Below are positions 24,526 to 33,570 of a stretch of DNA of 64,000 nt, in pieces. Below the pieces are notes generated by a model. The model searched no databases. It worked only from the letters and a program-made list of their open reading frames with translations, and was not told the origin of the DNA. Position numbers and translations under genes: made by a program. Source of the DNA: Streptomyces formicae (GTDB taxonomy: Bacteria; Actinomycetota; Actinomycetes; Streptomycetales; Streptomycetaceae); contig NZ_CP022685.1 of NCBI RefSeq assembly GCF_002556545.1, positions 992,001-1,056,000 of the forward strand. Reading direction: 5' to 3'. Within the stretch, counting starts at the first letter, position 1, and every line of letters begins with the position of its first letter.

Positions 24526-25467
24526 CTAAAGCAGCCCCTTGTCCTCCAGATAAGCCCGCGCAACGTCCTGCGGCAGCCTCCGCCAGCTGTCCACCTGCTC
24601 GTTCATGGACGCCAGATCCTCCGTCGTCAGTACAGGATTGAGCCGCCCGAGCGCAGCCGCGACGCGTCCGCTGCCCGCGCGGGAGCGGTTGACCACGGGG
24701 ACGATGTAGTCGGCGTTCTGCAGATGCTTGTCGTCCTTGAGGAGCACGAGCCCGAAGTCGTCGAGGGTGGCGTCCGTCGACGTGGTCAGGACCATCTGGT
24801 CCTGACCGTCCTGCACGGCCTTCTTGGCCTGGGTGGTACCGACGCCCTTGGGATCGACCCCGGTGACGTCGATGCCGTACACCTTCTTCAACCCCGGGGC
24901 ACAGTAAGGACGTTGCACGCACTCGTCGCCTGCGGCGAGCCGCACCTTCAGGCCCGATTTTCCGAGGTCGCTCAGCGTCTTGAGCTGGTGCTGCTCGGCG
25001 TACGACGCGGCGACCGCGAACGCGTTCTGGTCGACGGCCTTGCCGGGGTCGAGGACGGTCAGGCCGCGCGGGGTGGCGAGTGAGCGCAGCGCCTTCATGG
25101 TGGTGGCGAGGTCGGGCGAGCCGACCGGCGGCGCGTCGGCGCCGTTCTTCTTGGCATTGAGCCAGTCCGCGAAGGTCGCCGCGTACTCGGGGACGACATC
25201 GATCTGACCGGACTCCAGGGCGGGTTCGTAGAGCTCGCGGTTGGCCACGGACAGGATCTCCGCGCCGTATCCGGCCTTCTTCAGGAGCAGCAGGTACATC
25301 TGGGCGAGCAGGTCGCTCTCGGTGAATCCCGCCGAGCCGACGACGAGGTGCTTGCTGTCGCCCGGCGGCGCGGTGACCTCGCCCTGGTTCTCCAGGGAGG
25401 GACCGCCGGCGCAGCCCGTGAGCAGGGCGAGGAGAGCCACCGTCGCCGATCCCGCGCGGCGCCTCAT
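24526..25467 (-). CDS. Quaternary-amine ABC substrate-binding lipoprotein (OpuCC-like)
   Basis: A 313-residue protein with lipoprotein signal MRRRAGSATVALLALLTGCA (lipobox LLTGC). The OpuAC-type binding domain contains VVGSAGFTESDLLAQMYLLL, QIDVVPEYAATFADWL and the aromatic/Glu region typical of compatible-solute binders. It ends in the usual LNPVLTTEDLASMNEQVDSW segment. The ATG at 25467 overlaps the upstream permease stop by 4 bases (ATGA). It is the third gene of a permease-permease-SBP unit. Confidence 0.9.
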   Translation of the reverse strand: MRRRAGSATVALLALLTGCAGGPSLENQGEVTAPPGDSKHLVVGSAGFTESDLLAQMYLLLLKKAGYGAEILSVANRELYEPALESGQIDVVPEYAATFADWLNAKKNGADAPPVGSPDLATTMKALRSLATPRGLTVLDPGKAVDQNAFAVAASYAEQHQLKTLSDLGKSGLKVRLAAGDECVQRPYCAPGLKKVYGIDVTGVDPKGVGTTQAKKAVQDGQDQMVLTTSTDATLDDFGLVLLKDDKHLQNADYIVPVVNRSRAGSGRVAAALGRLNPVLTTEDLASMNEQVDSWRRLPQDVARAYLEDKGLL

Positions 25468-26144
25468 CCCGCCCTCCCCCGCGCCCGGGCCCACCCGGGC
25501 GCGAGCCGCTCGGCGGCCTCGAAGACCCCCTCGACCAGCAGCGCGAAGACGGCGACGAGCACCGCGCCCGCGACCACCTGCGCGGTGCTCGCCAGGTTGA
25601 AGCCCGCCGTGATGATCCGGCCGAGCCCGCCGCCGCCCGCGAGCGCGGCGATGGTGGCGGTGGCGACGAGCTGCACGGCGGCGATGCGGATACCGCTGAG
25701 CACCAGGGGCAGCGCGAGCGGCAGTTCGACCCGCCACAGCATCTGCCGCCCGGTCATCCCCATGCCGCGCGCCGCCTGCACGATGCTGCGGTCGACGCCG
25801 CGCATCCCGACGTAGGCGTTGGTGAGCAACGGGGGCACCGCGAAGAGGACCAGGGCGACGACGGTCGGGCCCTCGCCCCACTTGCCGAGCGGGGTGAGGA
25901 GCAGCAGGACGAGGACCGCGAAGGTCGGCACCGCGCGCCCGACGTTGGAGATGTTCACCGCAAGCGCGCCGCCCCTGCCGAGGTGGCCGAGGACGAGGGC
26001 GACGGGCAGGGCGATCAGACAGCTGAGCAGCAGACAGACCACGGTGAGGACGAGGTGCTGGGTGAGCCGGTGCCAGATGCCGTCGTCACCCGCCCAGTGC
26101 GCGGAGTCGGTGAGCCACGCCCAGGCGTCGCCGAGTGTCTTCAT
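25464..26144 (-). CDS. Quaternary-amine ABC permease 2 (OpuCB/OpuCD-like)
   Basis: A 226-residue permease with about five or six helices and the coupling segment RGMGMTGRQMLWRVELPLAL, then PLVLSGIR. The N-terminal MKTLGDAWAWLTDSAHWAGD region is typical of OpuCB/OpuCD. The ATG at 26144 overlaps the upstream permease stop (ATGA). The two permeases form the heterodimeric channel. Confidence 0.88.
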   Translation of the reverse strand: MKTLGDAWAWLTDSAHWAGDDGIWHRLTQHLVLTVVCLLLSCLIALPVALVLGHLGRGGALAVNISNVGRAVPTFAVLVLLLLTPLGKWGEGPTVVALVLFAVPPLLTNAYVGMRGVDRSIVQAARGMGMTGRQMLWRVELPLALPLVLSGIRIAAVQLVATATIAALAGGGGLGRIITAGFNLASTAQVVAGAVLVAVFALLVEGVFEAAERLAPGWARARGRAG

Positions 26145-26821
26145 GAGCGGACCGCCCTGGTCCAGGGGGTGAGCAGGCGCTGTACGCCGAGCAGCAGCAG
26201 GTCGGCGGCGACGGCGATGACGACGCAGAGCACCGAGGCGGTGAGCACCTGCGCCTTGAAATAGGTGTTCATGCCCGCGTAGATCAGATTGCCCAGGCCG
26301 CCGAAGCCGACGATCGCGCCGACGGTGGCGAGGGAGACGGCGGAGACCGTGGCGATCCGCAGCCCCGCCATGGCGGCGGGCAGGGCGAGCGGGAGTTCCA
26401 CGGTGAGCAGGAGGCGGATCGGGCCGTAGCCCATGCCGCGGGCGGCCTGCCGGGTGTCCTCGGGAACGGCACGCAGCCCGGCGAGGATGTTCCGCACGAG
26501 CAGGGTGAGCGAGTACAGGACGAGCCCCGCGACGACGAGCGCGGCCGAGAGCCCGTACACGGGGAGCAGCAGCGAGAACATCGCGAGCGAGGGGATCGTG
26601 TACAGGATCGTGGTGAGCGCGAGCACGGGTCCCGCGGCCCACTCCCAGCGGCGGGCGAGGACGGCGAGCGGCACGGCGACGACGAGCGCGATGAGTACGG
26701 AGACGGCGGTCAGCTGGAGGTGCTGGACGACCGCGTCGATCAGGATCTGGCGGCGGGTGCTCAGATACTCACCGCAGATCCACTCGTTGCGCGCGAGGCA
26801 GTCGTCGGGAATCGCGGTCAC
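26141..26821 (-). CDS. Quaternary-amine ABC permease 1 (OpuCB/OpuCD-like)
   Basis: A 226-residue permease with helices such as VSVLIALVVAVPLAVLARR and the coupling segment AARGMGYGPIRLLLTVELPL. I chose GTG at 26821 (GGACGG just before it); ATG at 26833 has no good site. It is first in the minus-strand permease-permease-SBP operon, which converges with its ATPase. Nearby control elements are not obvious in the 139 bases between it and the carotenoid oxygenase stop. Confidence 0.85.
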   Translation of the reverse strand: MTAIPDDCLARNEWICGEYLSTRRQILIDAVVQHLQLTAVSVLIALVVAVPLAVLARRWEWAAGPVLALTTILYTIPSLAMFSLLLPVYGLSAALVVAGLVLYSLTLLVRNILAGLRAVPEDTRQAARGMGYGPIRLLLTVELPLALPAAMAGLRIATVSAVSLATVGAIVGFGGLGNLIYAGMNTYFKAQVLTASVLCVVIAVAADLLLLGVQRLLTPWTRAVRS

Positions 26822-26960
26822 CCGTCCATTCAAGGCTCAGATGCCGGACGGCGGCGCGTTGTGGTCACCCGTACGGGGCCGACTGCTGCGCTCGCCGGTC
26901 GCGCCGGCGCTTCTCCGTCTTCAACCTGGGCCGCCGGTTCTGGTGGCCGGGGCGGCTCTC

Positions 26961-28322
26961 CTACGTGGTCGCCGTGTCGGGGATCCACGAACCGTGGATC
27001 CCCGCCGGTACGCGCCGGGGCAGTTCCACCGCGGCCATCGGGGCCGCGGTGATGTCCTTGGCGTCCAGGACGAGCAACTCGGAGGAGTCGCGGGCGAGGT
27101 CGCTGACGAGGGTGAGGAGGTATCCGTCGTCCTCCGCCACTCCCCCGGCCGCCGGGACGAAGAAGGGCTCGCCGTACATCCGCCCGGGACCCGCGTCGGC
27201 CATCTGCCGTTCGCCGGTCCGCGCGTCGTACTTGACCAGCGCGTACCGCTCCAGGCCCGCGCCGGGGAAGGCGACGGTGTACGTGTAGCGGTGGGCCGCG
27301 CCGATCAACGCCTCGTTGATGGTGGCGAATTCGGTGACCAGGGAGTCGAGCGGCTCCTCGCGCACGGTGCCGGATGCCGGGTCGAGTATCCAGCGGTGCC
27401 GCATCGAGCCGATCGCGGGCACGGCGGGGTGTCCTGGCGCGCCGCTCCACCATTTCCAGCTGCTCTCCCAGGACGACCGGTCGTAGCGAGGCCCCTCGAC
27501 GACGACGCGCCCCCGGGCGTCCTCGTAGGCGTTGGTCACGTGGATCATCGCGCCCGCGTCGACCTCGAACCACATCGGTTCCACCCCTCCCCCGCGCGGC
27601 AGCACGCCGATGCGCGGACGGTGGGTGTCGCTCCAGCGGTACGGGATGCCGGAGCGCTCGGCGGGGTCGAAGACGACCGGCAGGTCGAGCCAGACCGTGT
27701 ACCGGGGGGTCAGGCCGAAGTCATGCATGAGCGTGGGTCCCGCACCCGGCACGATCTGACTGCGCGTCAACTCGCCCTTGGCATCCGCTACGTAGTACGT
27801 CAGGTAGGGCGGGATCGCCGCGTAGCCGAAGAAGTGCAGCTCGCCCGTGGCCGGGTCCTCCTTGGGGTGTGCGGTCATGGCGGTGGTGAGCCTGCCTCGG
27901 AAGTCGTACGCCCCGATCGTGTCCAGGTCCGGGGTCATCTCGAAGGGCAGATTGGCCTCCTGGAGGGCGAGGATGCGGCCCGCGTGCTCGATGACGTGGG
28001 TGCCCGCGATGCTGGCCGTGAGGTCGACGCTCCCGTCGTCGCGGATCAGCGGCGCGCCGTCCAGGGCGGGGGTGCGCACCCAGCGGTTGCGGTACCACTC
28101 GGCGCGGCCGCCGTCGACGCGTATGCCGTGCAGCATGCCCGCGCCGCGGAACCAGTGGGTGGGGACGTCGCCCGGCTTGGGGTTGTGTCCGTTGCGGAAG
28201 TAGCGCCCCGACAGCTCCGGCGGGATCGTGCCCCTGACGGTCAGGTCACGGGCGGTGAGCTCGTCGGGAACGGGTGTGAAGTGGCCGGTCAGATAGGGGG
28301 CTTGGCGGGGTGTGTCGCTCAT
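26961..28322 (-). CDS. Carotenoid oxygenase (RPE65 family)
   Basis: A 453-residue beta-propeller oxygenase. The four Fe-binding His appear to sit in MTAHPKED, LMHDFGLT, MIHVTNAYED and GIHGSWIPD. Other family segments are RYFRNGHNPKPG, WFRGAGMLHGIRVDGG and RYDRSSWESS. It cleaves carotenoids or stilbene-like compounds with O2 in the cytoplasm. It precedes the OpuC unit on the same strand. The gene upstream, an MDR oxidoreductase 44 bases away, could share its transcript. The native substrate cannot be told. Confidence 0.9.
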   Translation of the reverse strand: MSDTPRQAPYLTGHFTPVPDELTARDLTVRGTIPPELSGRYFRNGHNPKPGDVPTHWFRGAGMLHGIRVDGGRAEWYRNRWVRTPALDGAPLIRDDGSVDLTASIAGTHVIEHAGRILALQEANLPFEMTPDLDTIGAYDFRGRLTTAMTAHPKEDPATGELHFFGYAAIPPYLTYYVADAKGELTRSQIVPGAGPTLMHDFGLTPRYTVWLDLPVVFDPAERSGIPYRWSDTHRPRIGVLPRGGGVEPMWFEVDAGAMIHVTNAYEDARGRVVVEGPRYDRSSWESSWKWWSGAPGHPAVPAIGSMRHRWILDPASGTVREEPLDSLVTEFATINEALIGAAHRYTYTVAFPGAGLERYALVKYDARTGERQMADAGPGRMYGEPFFVPAAGGVAEDDGYLLTLVSDLARDSSELLVLDAKDITAAPMAAVELPRRVPAGIHGSWIPDTATT

Positions 28323-28366
28323 GACGGGGTTCCCTCTGGGGTGTCGGAGTGTGTTTCGTGACCGGC

Positions 28367-29407
28367 TCAGGGCGTGAGCACGACCTTGCCGCTGACCGTG
28401 CCGGACTCGGCGAGCCGCAGGGCGTCGGCGATGCGCGCGAGCGGCAGCTCGGCGGCGATGCCCGCCGTGATCTCACCGCGCTCGAGCGCCGCGAAGACCT
28501 GACCCAGGTCGGCGCGGAGGCGGGCCCGGAAGCGGTCCTTGCCGAACGCGCGCCCGGCCCAGACGTTGAAGAAGTACGCGCGGCGCCGGTTGGGCAGCGC
28601 GTTCCACACCCAGACCCGGCCGAGGATCTTGAGGACGGGCCACTGTTTGGAGCCCGTGTCGTCCCGGGTGGCGGCGCTGCCGTACGAGACGAGGGTCCCG
28701 CCGGGCGCGAGCAGCCGCCACGAGTCGGTGACACTGCGGCCGCCTATGTGGTCGAACACCGCGTCCACACCACCGGGCACGAGCTCGCGCACCCGCCTCG
28801 GAACGTCCTCGGTCCGGTAGTCGACCGGGGTGACACCCAGCTCCAGGAGGGCGTCGTGATGGCGGGCGGACGCCGTGCCGATCACCCGCACTCCCGCGCC
28901 GAGTGCCAGTTGGACGAGGAGTGAGCCGACGCCTCCGTTGGCTCCGTGCACCAGGATCGTCTGGCCCGCCCGCACCCGGGCCTTGCGGTGCAGCATCTGC
29001 CACGCGGTGATGCCGTTGACCACGGCGGTCTCCGCCGCCGCGGCGCCGACGCCCTCGGGCACCTCGACGACGTCCGCCGCGTCGAGCACCACGTGGCTGG
29101 CCCAGCCGCCGGTCTTGGTGAGCGCCGCGACACGCTTGCCGACCAGGGTCGGAACCACGCCGGGGCCGGCCGTGATGACGGTGCCCACGAGGTCGTACCC
29201 GGGGACGAAGGGGAAGGGCGGCTGGTCGAAATAGCGGCCGCGGCGCATCTGCTGCTCGGCGAAGGAGACGCCGGTGGCCTCCATCGCGACGACCACCTGC
29301 CCCGCTTCCGCGACGGGGAGGGGCCCGCGCCGGAACTGGAGCCCTTCCGGCTCGACCCGCCCCGGCAGGACGACCTCGACGCACTCGATGGATGCGGCAC
29401 CGCTCAT
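28367..29407 (-). CDS. MDR/zinc-free alcohol dehydrogenase-like oxidoreductase
   Basis: A 346-residue medium-chain oxidoreductase with the GroES-like N-terminus and Rossmann loop HGANGGVGSLLVQLALGAGV. No structural-zinc Cys cluster is seen, so it is quinone-oxidoreductase-like. It ends with the LARIADALRLAESGTVSGKV tail. It is divergent from a TetR/WHG regulator (29572) with a clear palindrome between, so it is very likely the TetR target. It may share its transcript with the carotenoid oxygenase 44 bases downstream. Confidence 0.87.
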   Translation of the reverse strand: MSGAASIECVEVVLPGRVEPEGLQFRRGPLPVAEAGQVVVAMEATGVSFAEQQMRRGRYFDQPPFPFVPGYDLVGTVITAGPGVVPTLVGKRVAALTKTGGWASHVVLDAADVVEVPEGVGAAAAETAVVNGITAWQMLHRKARVRAGQTILVHGANGGVGSLLVQLALGAGVRVIGTASARHHDALLELGVTPVDYRTEDVPRRVRELVPGGVDAVFDHIGGRSVTDSWRLLAPGGTLVSYGSAATRDDTGSKQWPVLKILGRVWVWNALPNRRRAYFFNVWAGRAFGKDRFRARLRADLGQVFAALERGEITAGIAAELPLARIADALRLAESGTVSGKVVLTP

Positions 29408-29470
29408 GACAACCTCCGTTGGCCCGGCCCGCCCGACCGTCTGCCCGGTCGAGCTAGCGCCCCTTACGAC

Positions 29471-29487
29471 AGTTAGAAGCTATAACT
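29471..29487. promoter_or_regulatory. Palindrome between MDR oxidoreductase and TetR genes
   Basis: AGTTA-GAAGCTA-TAACT (29471-29487) in an A+T-rich island. Arms AGTTA/TAACT are perfectly inverted with 7 bases between. The location between divergent genes fits a TetR operator controlling both. The surrounding 29460-29560 is visibly A+T richer than neighbours, as expected for promoters. Confidence 0.6.
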
Positions 29488-29571
29488 CTCGCGAAGCCCC
29501 GTCAAGAGGTTGAGTGATACCTTCTCACGCAAGCACCAAGACATAAGCGTCACGACGAGCGGAGACCGGAC

Positions 29572-30267
29572 ATGGCCAAGGCCACCGGCACGGCATCCCC
29601 CCGCGAGCGGTACCGCAGCCAGGTCCGCGCGGAGATCAAGGAACGGGCGTGGGAGCAGATCGCCGACGCGGGCGCCTCCGCGCTGTCGCTCAACGCGATC
29701 GCCAAGCGGATGGGCATGAGCGGCCCCGCGCTCTACCGGTACTTCGGCAGCCGTGACGAGCTGATCACCGAGCTCATCAGGGACGCTTACCGGGGGCTCG
29801 CCGACACCGTCGACGCGGCCGCCAAGGACGGCGCGGGCCTCCCTGAGCTCGGGCACACGCTCCGCCGCTGGGCACTCGACGACCCGCATCGGTACCTGCT
29901 GATCTTCGGCACCCCGGTGCCCGGCTACCACGCCCCGGACGACGTCACCACGATCTCCTCCGAGATCATGTCCGCGCTGCTCGACGCCAGCGCGAAGCTG
30001 CCCGACGACTCCCCGGGCCCCCCGGGCTCCCCGGAATCCCCCGACCCCTCCAGCTCCCCCGAACAGGACTTCGAGCAGCACATCGACGCCCACCGCCAAT
30101 GGGCGGGCGACCACCCGGCCACCCCCGCCGAACTGCACCGCGCCCTGTCCTTCTGGACCCGCGTGCACGGCGTGCTCTCACTGGAACTCGCGGGCCACTT
30201 CACCGGGATGGGCTTCGACCCCGCCACCCTCTTCGAAGCGGAACTGGCCGCCCTGCTCAGGCGCTAG
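29572..30267 (+). CDS. TetR-family regulator with WHG ligand domain
   Basis: A 231-residue repressor. The N-terminal HTH (about 20-65: ADAGASALSLNAIAKRMGMS, GPALYRYFGSRDELI) is followed by a WHG-type C-terminal domain (FWTRVHGVLSLELAGHF). A Pro/Ser-rich stretch (about 144-165) interrupts the ligand domain and is unusual for the family, possibly a flexible insertion. It is divergent from the MDR oxidoreductase and is probably its repressor. The ATG at 29572 is the sensible start. Confidence 0.9.
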   Translation: MAKATGTASPRERYRSQVRAEIKERAWEQIADAGASALSLNAIAKRMGMSGPALYRYFGSRDELITELIRDAYRGLADTVDAAAKDGAGLPELGHTLRRWALDDPHRYLLIFGTPVPGYHAPDDVTTISSEIMSALLDASAKLPDDSPGPPGSPESPDPSSSPEQDFEQHIDAHRQWAGDHPATPAELHRALSFWTRVHGVLSLELAGHFTGMGFDPATLFEAELAALLRR

Positions 30268-30287
30268 AAGTCGCGCGAGAAGACGCG

Positions 30288-30695
30288 CTAGTAGTCCGCG
30301 GGCCCGCCCCGGCCGATCTGCGGCGTCACCCGGCGATAGGCCGCGCGGGCGCTCACGATGCGGCTCGCCACCGCGCCCGTGAGCCCCGCGACGAGCAGGT
30401 AGACGAGCCACTCGGGGTCGCGGTGCCCGGCCCAGCTGACCTCCCCCGTGGGGTGGGTCGCGAAGACGTTGAGAACCAGCCAGCACAGCACGGCCGTGCC
30501 CGGCGCGGCCGCGAACCTGCCGCGCGTGCCGAGCACCGCGGCGAGCGAGCAGAGCACGGCGAGCGCCAGACCCGTGCGGTCGAGCACCCCCAGCGCGTTG
30601 AGCACGCCGACGAGCAGCAGCGCGCCCGCTCCCGCACCCGCCCAGACGACGAGGTTCGCGATCGGCTGCGGGACCGCCTTGGCCCCGCTCCTCAT
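30288..30695 (-). CDS. Small membrane protein, unknown family
   Basis: A 135-residue protein with about three or four hydrophobic segments (ANLVVWAGAGAGALLLVGVL, ALAVLCSLAAVLG, GTAVLCWLVLNVFA, EWLVYLLVAGLTGAVASRIV) and a short Arg-rich C-terminus. I take ATG at 30695 as start; in-frame starts upstream (to 30755) are possible. It converges with the TetR gene. I do not recognise the family. Confidence 0.68.
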   Translation of the reverse strand: MRSGAKAVPQPIANLVVWAGAGAGALLLVGVLNALGVLDRTGLALAVLCSLAAVLGTRGRFAAAPGTAVLCWLVLNVFATHPTGEVSWAGHRDPEWLVYLLVAGLTGAVASRIVSARAAYRRVTPQIGRGGPADY

Positions 30696-31002
30696 CTGCC
30701 GCCACTCCACAGCCACATTGGCCCCCACCCACCAGGGACGTGCCCGAAGGTGCACGTCTCCGTCTCTGCCGACCGGATTCTTTCATCGGCCGTGGGCCCC
30801 ATCCACCCCGGCCGGGCCTCGGCGTTTTACGGTTCCTTTACAGTAGGTGTAGAAGCATTCGTGCTTCAGCCCCGCCGTTTCGCACGAGGACGCCCTCGTG
30901 CGAGGAGAAGAAGGAGCCCCGGCCCACAATGGGTGAGCCTCCCAGTACCGACCGTGCCGTCCCCTCACCGCCTCGCATGCGTACGGGATCGGGGGTGGCA
31001 CG
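30696..31002 (+). promoter_or_regulatory. 307-base leader with hairpins before the CNNM cluster
   Basis: No gene is supported here. The stretch holds two inverted repeats: GAAGC/GCTTC (30852-30867) and a 10-bp stem 30880-30889 with 30894-30903. The sequence TTTACGGTTCCTTTACAGTA near 30827-30846 is A+T rich and could hold a promoter. CorC-family genes in some bacteria are controlled by metal riboswitches, but I do not recognise an M-box, ydaO or yybP-ykoY pattern here. A structured leader is supported; its type is not. Confidence 0.4.
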
Positions 31003-32331
31003 GTGACCGAGGTCCTGCTGCTGTTCCTGGCCCTGCTCCTCACGCTGGCCTGCGCCCTCTTCGTCGCCGCCGAGTTCTCGCTCACCACGGTCGAGCGTGC
31101 CGACCTGGAACGGGCCGCGGCTGCGGGTGAGCGGGGCGCGGAAGGCGCGCTGAAGGCCGTGCGCCGCCTGACGTTCCAGCTCTCCGGAGCCCAACTGGGC
31201 ATCACCGTCACCTCCCTGGTGATCGGCATGCTCGCCGAGCCGTCGCTCGCCGCGCTGTTGCGCGGCCCGCTCGAAGCGGCCGGTCTCGGCGGCGCCGCCT
31301 CGGCCACCGCCACGCTCCTCGGCGTCGTCCTGTCCACGGTCGTCCTGATGGTCGTCGGCGAACTGGTGCCGAAGAACTGGGCGATCTCGCGCCCGCTCGC
31401 GGTGGCGAAGGTGGTGGCGGCCCCGCAGCGCGGCTTCACCGCCGCGTTCGGCCCGTTCATCCGGCACCTGAACAACACCGCGAACCGGTTCGTACGCCGT
31501 TTCGGCCTGGAGCCCGCGGAGGAGCTGGCGTCCGCGCGCGGCCCCGAGGAACTGGTCGCGCTGGCCAGGCACTCGGCCGCCGAGGGCGCCCTCGAGGCGG
31601 ACTCCGCCGAGCTGTTCGTCCGCACGCTGCACCTGAGCGAACTCAGCGCGGAGAACGTGATGACGCCCCGGGTCGACGTGCAGGCCCTGGAGGCGCACGC
31701 CACCGCCGCCGACGCCGCCAACCTCACGTACGCGACGGGCCTCTCCCGCTTCCCCGTGTACCGGGACTCCCTGGACGAGGTCATCGGCACCGTCCACATC
31801 CGCGACGTCCTCGCCCTCGACCCGGACGAGCGCGCCGCGACCCCGGTCACCGCGCTCGCCACCCGGCCGCTGCTCGTGCCCGACAGCCTGACCGCCGACC
31901 GGCTCCTGGAGCGGCTGCGCACCACCCGCACCATGGCCGTCGTCATCGACGAGTACGGCGGCACGGCCGGGGTCGCGACCATGGAGGACATCGTCGAGGA
32001 GGTCGTCGGCGAGGTCCGCGACGAGCACGACCCGATGCAGGTCCCCGACCTGCTGCCCGCCGCCCCGACCGACGACGGCCGCAGGGCCTGGCGGGCCGAG
32101 GGCAGCGTACGGATAGACCAGCTGGCCGGGATGGGCCTGGCCGTCGAGGACGGTCCCTACGAGACGGTCGCGGGACTTGTCGCCACCCGGCTCGCCCGCA
32201 TCCCCGTCCAGGGCGACAGCGTCGACGTCGGCGGCTGGCGCATCGACGTCCTGGACGTCGACCACCACCGCGCGGACCGCGTGCACATCACCGCGCCCGC
32301 ACACCACAACCAGCTGGAGGACGCACGATGA
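31003..32331 (+). CDS. CNNM/CorC (HlyC) family transporter, long form 1
   Basis: A 442-residue membrane protein. An N-terminal CNNM domain (about 1-190, helices and an amphipathic region, EFSLTTVERADLERAAAAGE) is followed by a CBS pair (about 200-340) and the CorC_HlyC C-terminal domain (about 355-435: GSVRIDQLAGMGLAVEDGPY, ETVAGLVAT). CNNM/CorC proteins are linked to Mg2+ (and other divalent) efflux or homeostasis. The GTG at 31003 has a GGGGGTGG site. It overlaps the next gene by ATGA and is one of four tandem paralogues. Confidence 0.88.
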   Translation: MTEVLLLFLALLLTLACALFVAAEFSLTTVERADLERAAAAGERGAEGALKAVRRLTFQLSGAQLGITVTSLVIGMLAEPSLAALLRGPLEAAGLGGAASATATLLGVVLSTVVLMVVGELVPKNWAISRPLAVAKVVAAPQRGFTAAFGPFIRHLNNTANRFVRRFGLEPAEELASARGPEELVALARHSAAEGALEADSAELFVRTLHLSELSAENVMTPRVDVQALEAHATAADAANLTYATGLSRFPVYRDSLDEVIGTVHIRDVLALDPDERAATPVTALATRPLLVPDSLTADRLLERLRTTRTMAVVIDEYGGTAGVATMEDIVEEVVGEVRDEHDPMQVPDLLPAAPTDDGRRAWRAEGSVRIDQLAGMGLAVEDGPYETVAGLVATRLARIPVQGDSVDVGGWRIDVLDVDHHRADRVHITAPAHHNQLEDAR

Positions 32332-33368
32332 CCGCCCTCCAGCTCACCATCGGCGCCCTGACGCTGCTCACCAACGCGTTCTTCGTGGGCGCCGAGTTCG
32401 CGCTGATCTCCGTGCGCCGCAGCCAGATCGAGCCGGGGGCCCGCGCGGGCGACAAGCGCGCCCGGATCACCCTCTGGGGCATCGAGCACATCTCCGCGAT
32501 GATGGCCACCGCCCAACTGGGCATCACGGTCTCCTCGCTGGTGCTCGGCGCCGTCGCCGAACCCGCCATCGCGCACCTCATGGAGCCCGCCTTCGAGGCG
32601 GCCCGGGTCCCGCACGCGCTGGTGCACCCGATCGCGTTCGTGATCGCGCTCGCGATCGCCACGTATCTGCACATGCTGATCGGCGAGATGGTCCCCAAGA
32701 ACATCGCCCTGGCCGCGCCCGCCCGTACCGCCCTGCTGCTCGGCCCGCCGCTGGTCGCGCTCACCCGGGCGCTCAGGCCCGTCATCTTCGGCGTCAACGC
32801 CTTCGCCAACGCGCTGCTGCGGCTGCTGAAGGTCGACCCGAAGGACGAGGTGGAGGCCGCCTTCACCGACGACCAGCTGGCCCGTATGGTCGCCGACTCC
32901 AGCGAGGCGGGGCTGCTCTCCGCCGCCGACAGCGAGCGGCTGCGGGACGCCCTTGAGCTGGGCACCCGGCCGGTCGGCGAGATCCTCGTCCCCATCGTGC
33001 ACATGCACACCGTCCACCACGCCGTCACCCCGGCCCGCCTCGAACGCGTGGCCGCCGCGGCGGGCTACTCCCGCTTCCCCGTCACAGGGCCGGACGACGC
33101 ACTGCTCGGCTATCTGCACATCAAGGACACCCTGGGCGTCGCCGACCGCGACGCGCCCTTCCCCGCCGAGGCCCTGCACCCCGTCACGCGCGTGCGCATC
33201 GACACCCCGCTCGACGACACCCTCACCGCGCTGCGCGCCGAGGGCAGTCATCTGGCGGCGGTCCTCGGCGAGGGCGGCGCGGTGCTCGGCTTCGTGACCA
33301 TGGAGGACGTCCTGTCCGAGCTGGTGGGACCGGCCCCGGCTGTCGCCTCCGCCACCGTCCCCGCCTGA
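32328..33368 (+). CDS. CNNM/CorC family transporter, short form 1
   Basis: A 346-residue paralogue with the CNNM membrane domain (AEFALISVRRSQIEPGARAG, LGITVSSLVLGAVAEPAIAH) and the CBS pair. It ends just after CBS (FVTMEDVLSELVGPA), so the CorC_HlyC domain is absent. ATG at 32328 overlaps the long form stop (ATGA), giving translational coupling, which supports a heteromeric unit. Confidence 0.87.
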   Translation: MTALQLTIGALTLLTNAFFVGAEFALISVRRSQIEPGARAGDKRARITLWGIEHISAMMATAQLGITVSSLVLGAVAEPAIAHLMEPAFEAARVPHALVHPIAFVIALAIATYLHMLIGEMVPKNIALAAPARTALLLGPPLVALTRALRPVIFGVNAFANALLRLLKVDPKDEVEAAFTDDQLARMVADSSEAGLLSAADSERLRDALELGTRPVGEILVPIVHMHTVHHAVTPARLERVAAAAGYSRFPVTGPDDALLGYLHIKDTLGVADRDAPFPAEALHPVTRVRIDTPLDDTLTALRAEGSHLAAVLGEGGAVLGFVTMEDVLSELVGPAPAVASATVPA

Positions 33369-33383
33369 TCCGCCTGATCCGCG

Positions 33384-33436
33384 CGGCCCGGTGCGGTCCC
33401 CCTCGTCCGCTGTGGCGGGGGAACCGCGCCGGGCCG
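33384..33436 (+). terminator. Long imperfect hairpin between CNNM pairs
   Basis: CGGCCCG (33384-33390) through to CGGGCCG (33430-33436) forms a long imperfect stem closing on a C/G-rich loop. It follows the short form 1 stop and precedes the next CNNM pair, so each pair may be a separate transcription unit with partial read-through. Confidence 0.6.
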
Positions 33437-33570
33437 AGAATCGTTCACTGAGTCCTCATACGAGAACGGAGCCACCCTGTGTCCGCCAGACCGACGGACC
33501 CTCCGGGGCACAGTCCCCGACCATCCCGCCCGAAGAGGCATGATCGCGGCACGCGACGGGGTGGTGTTCG

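Noticed and set aside
30696..31002. Mg2+ (M-box), ydaO or yybP-ykoY riboswitch before the CNNM genes
   Set aside because: The conserved loops and pairing of those classes are not visible. Only simple hairpins are seen, so no class is claimed.
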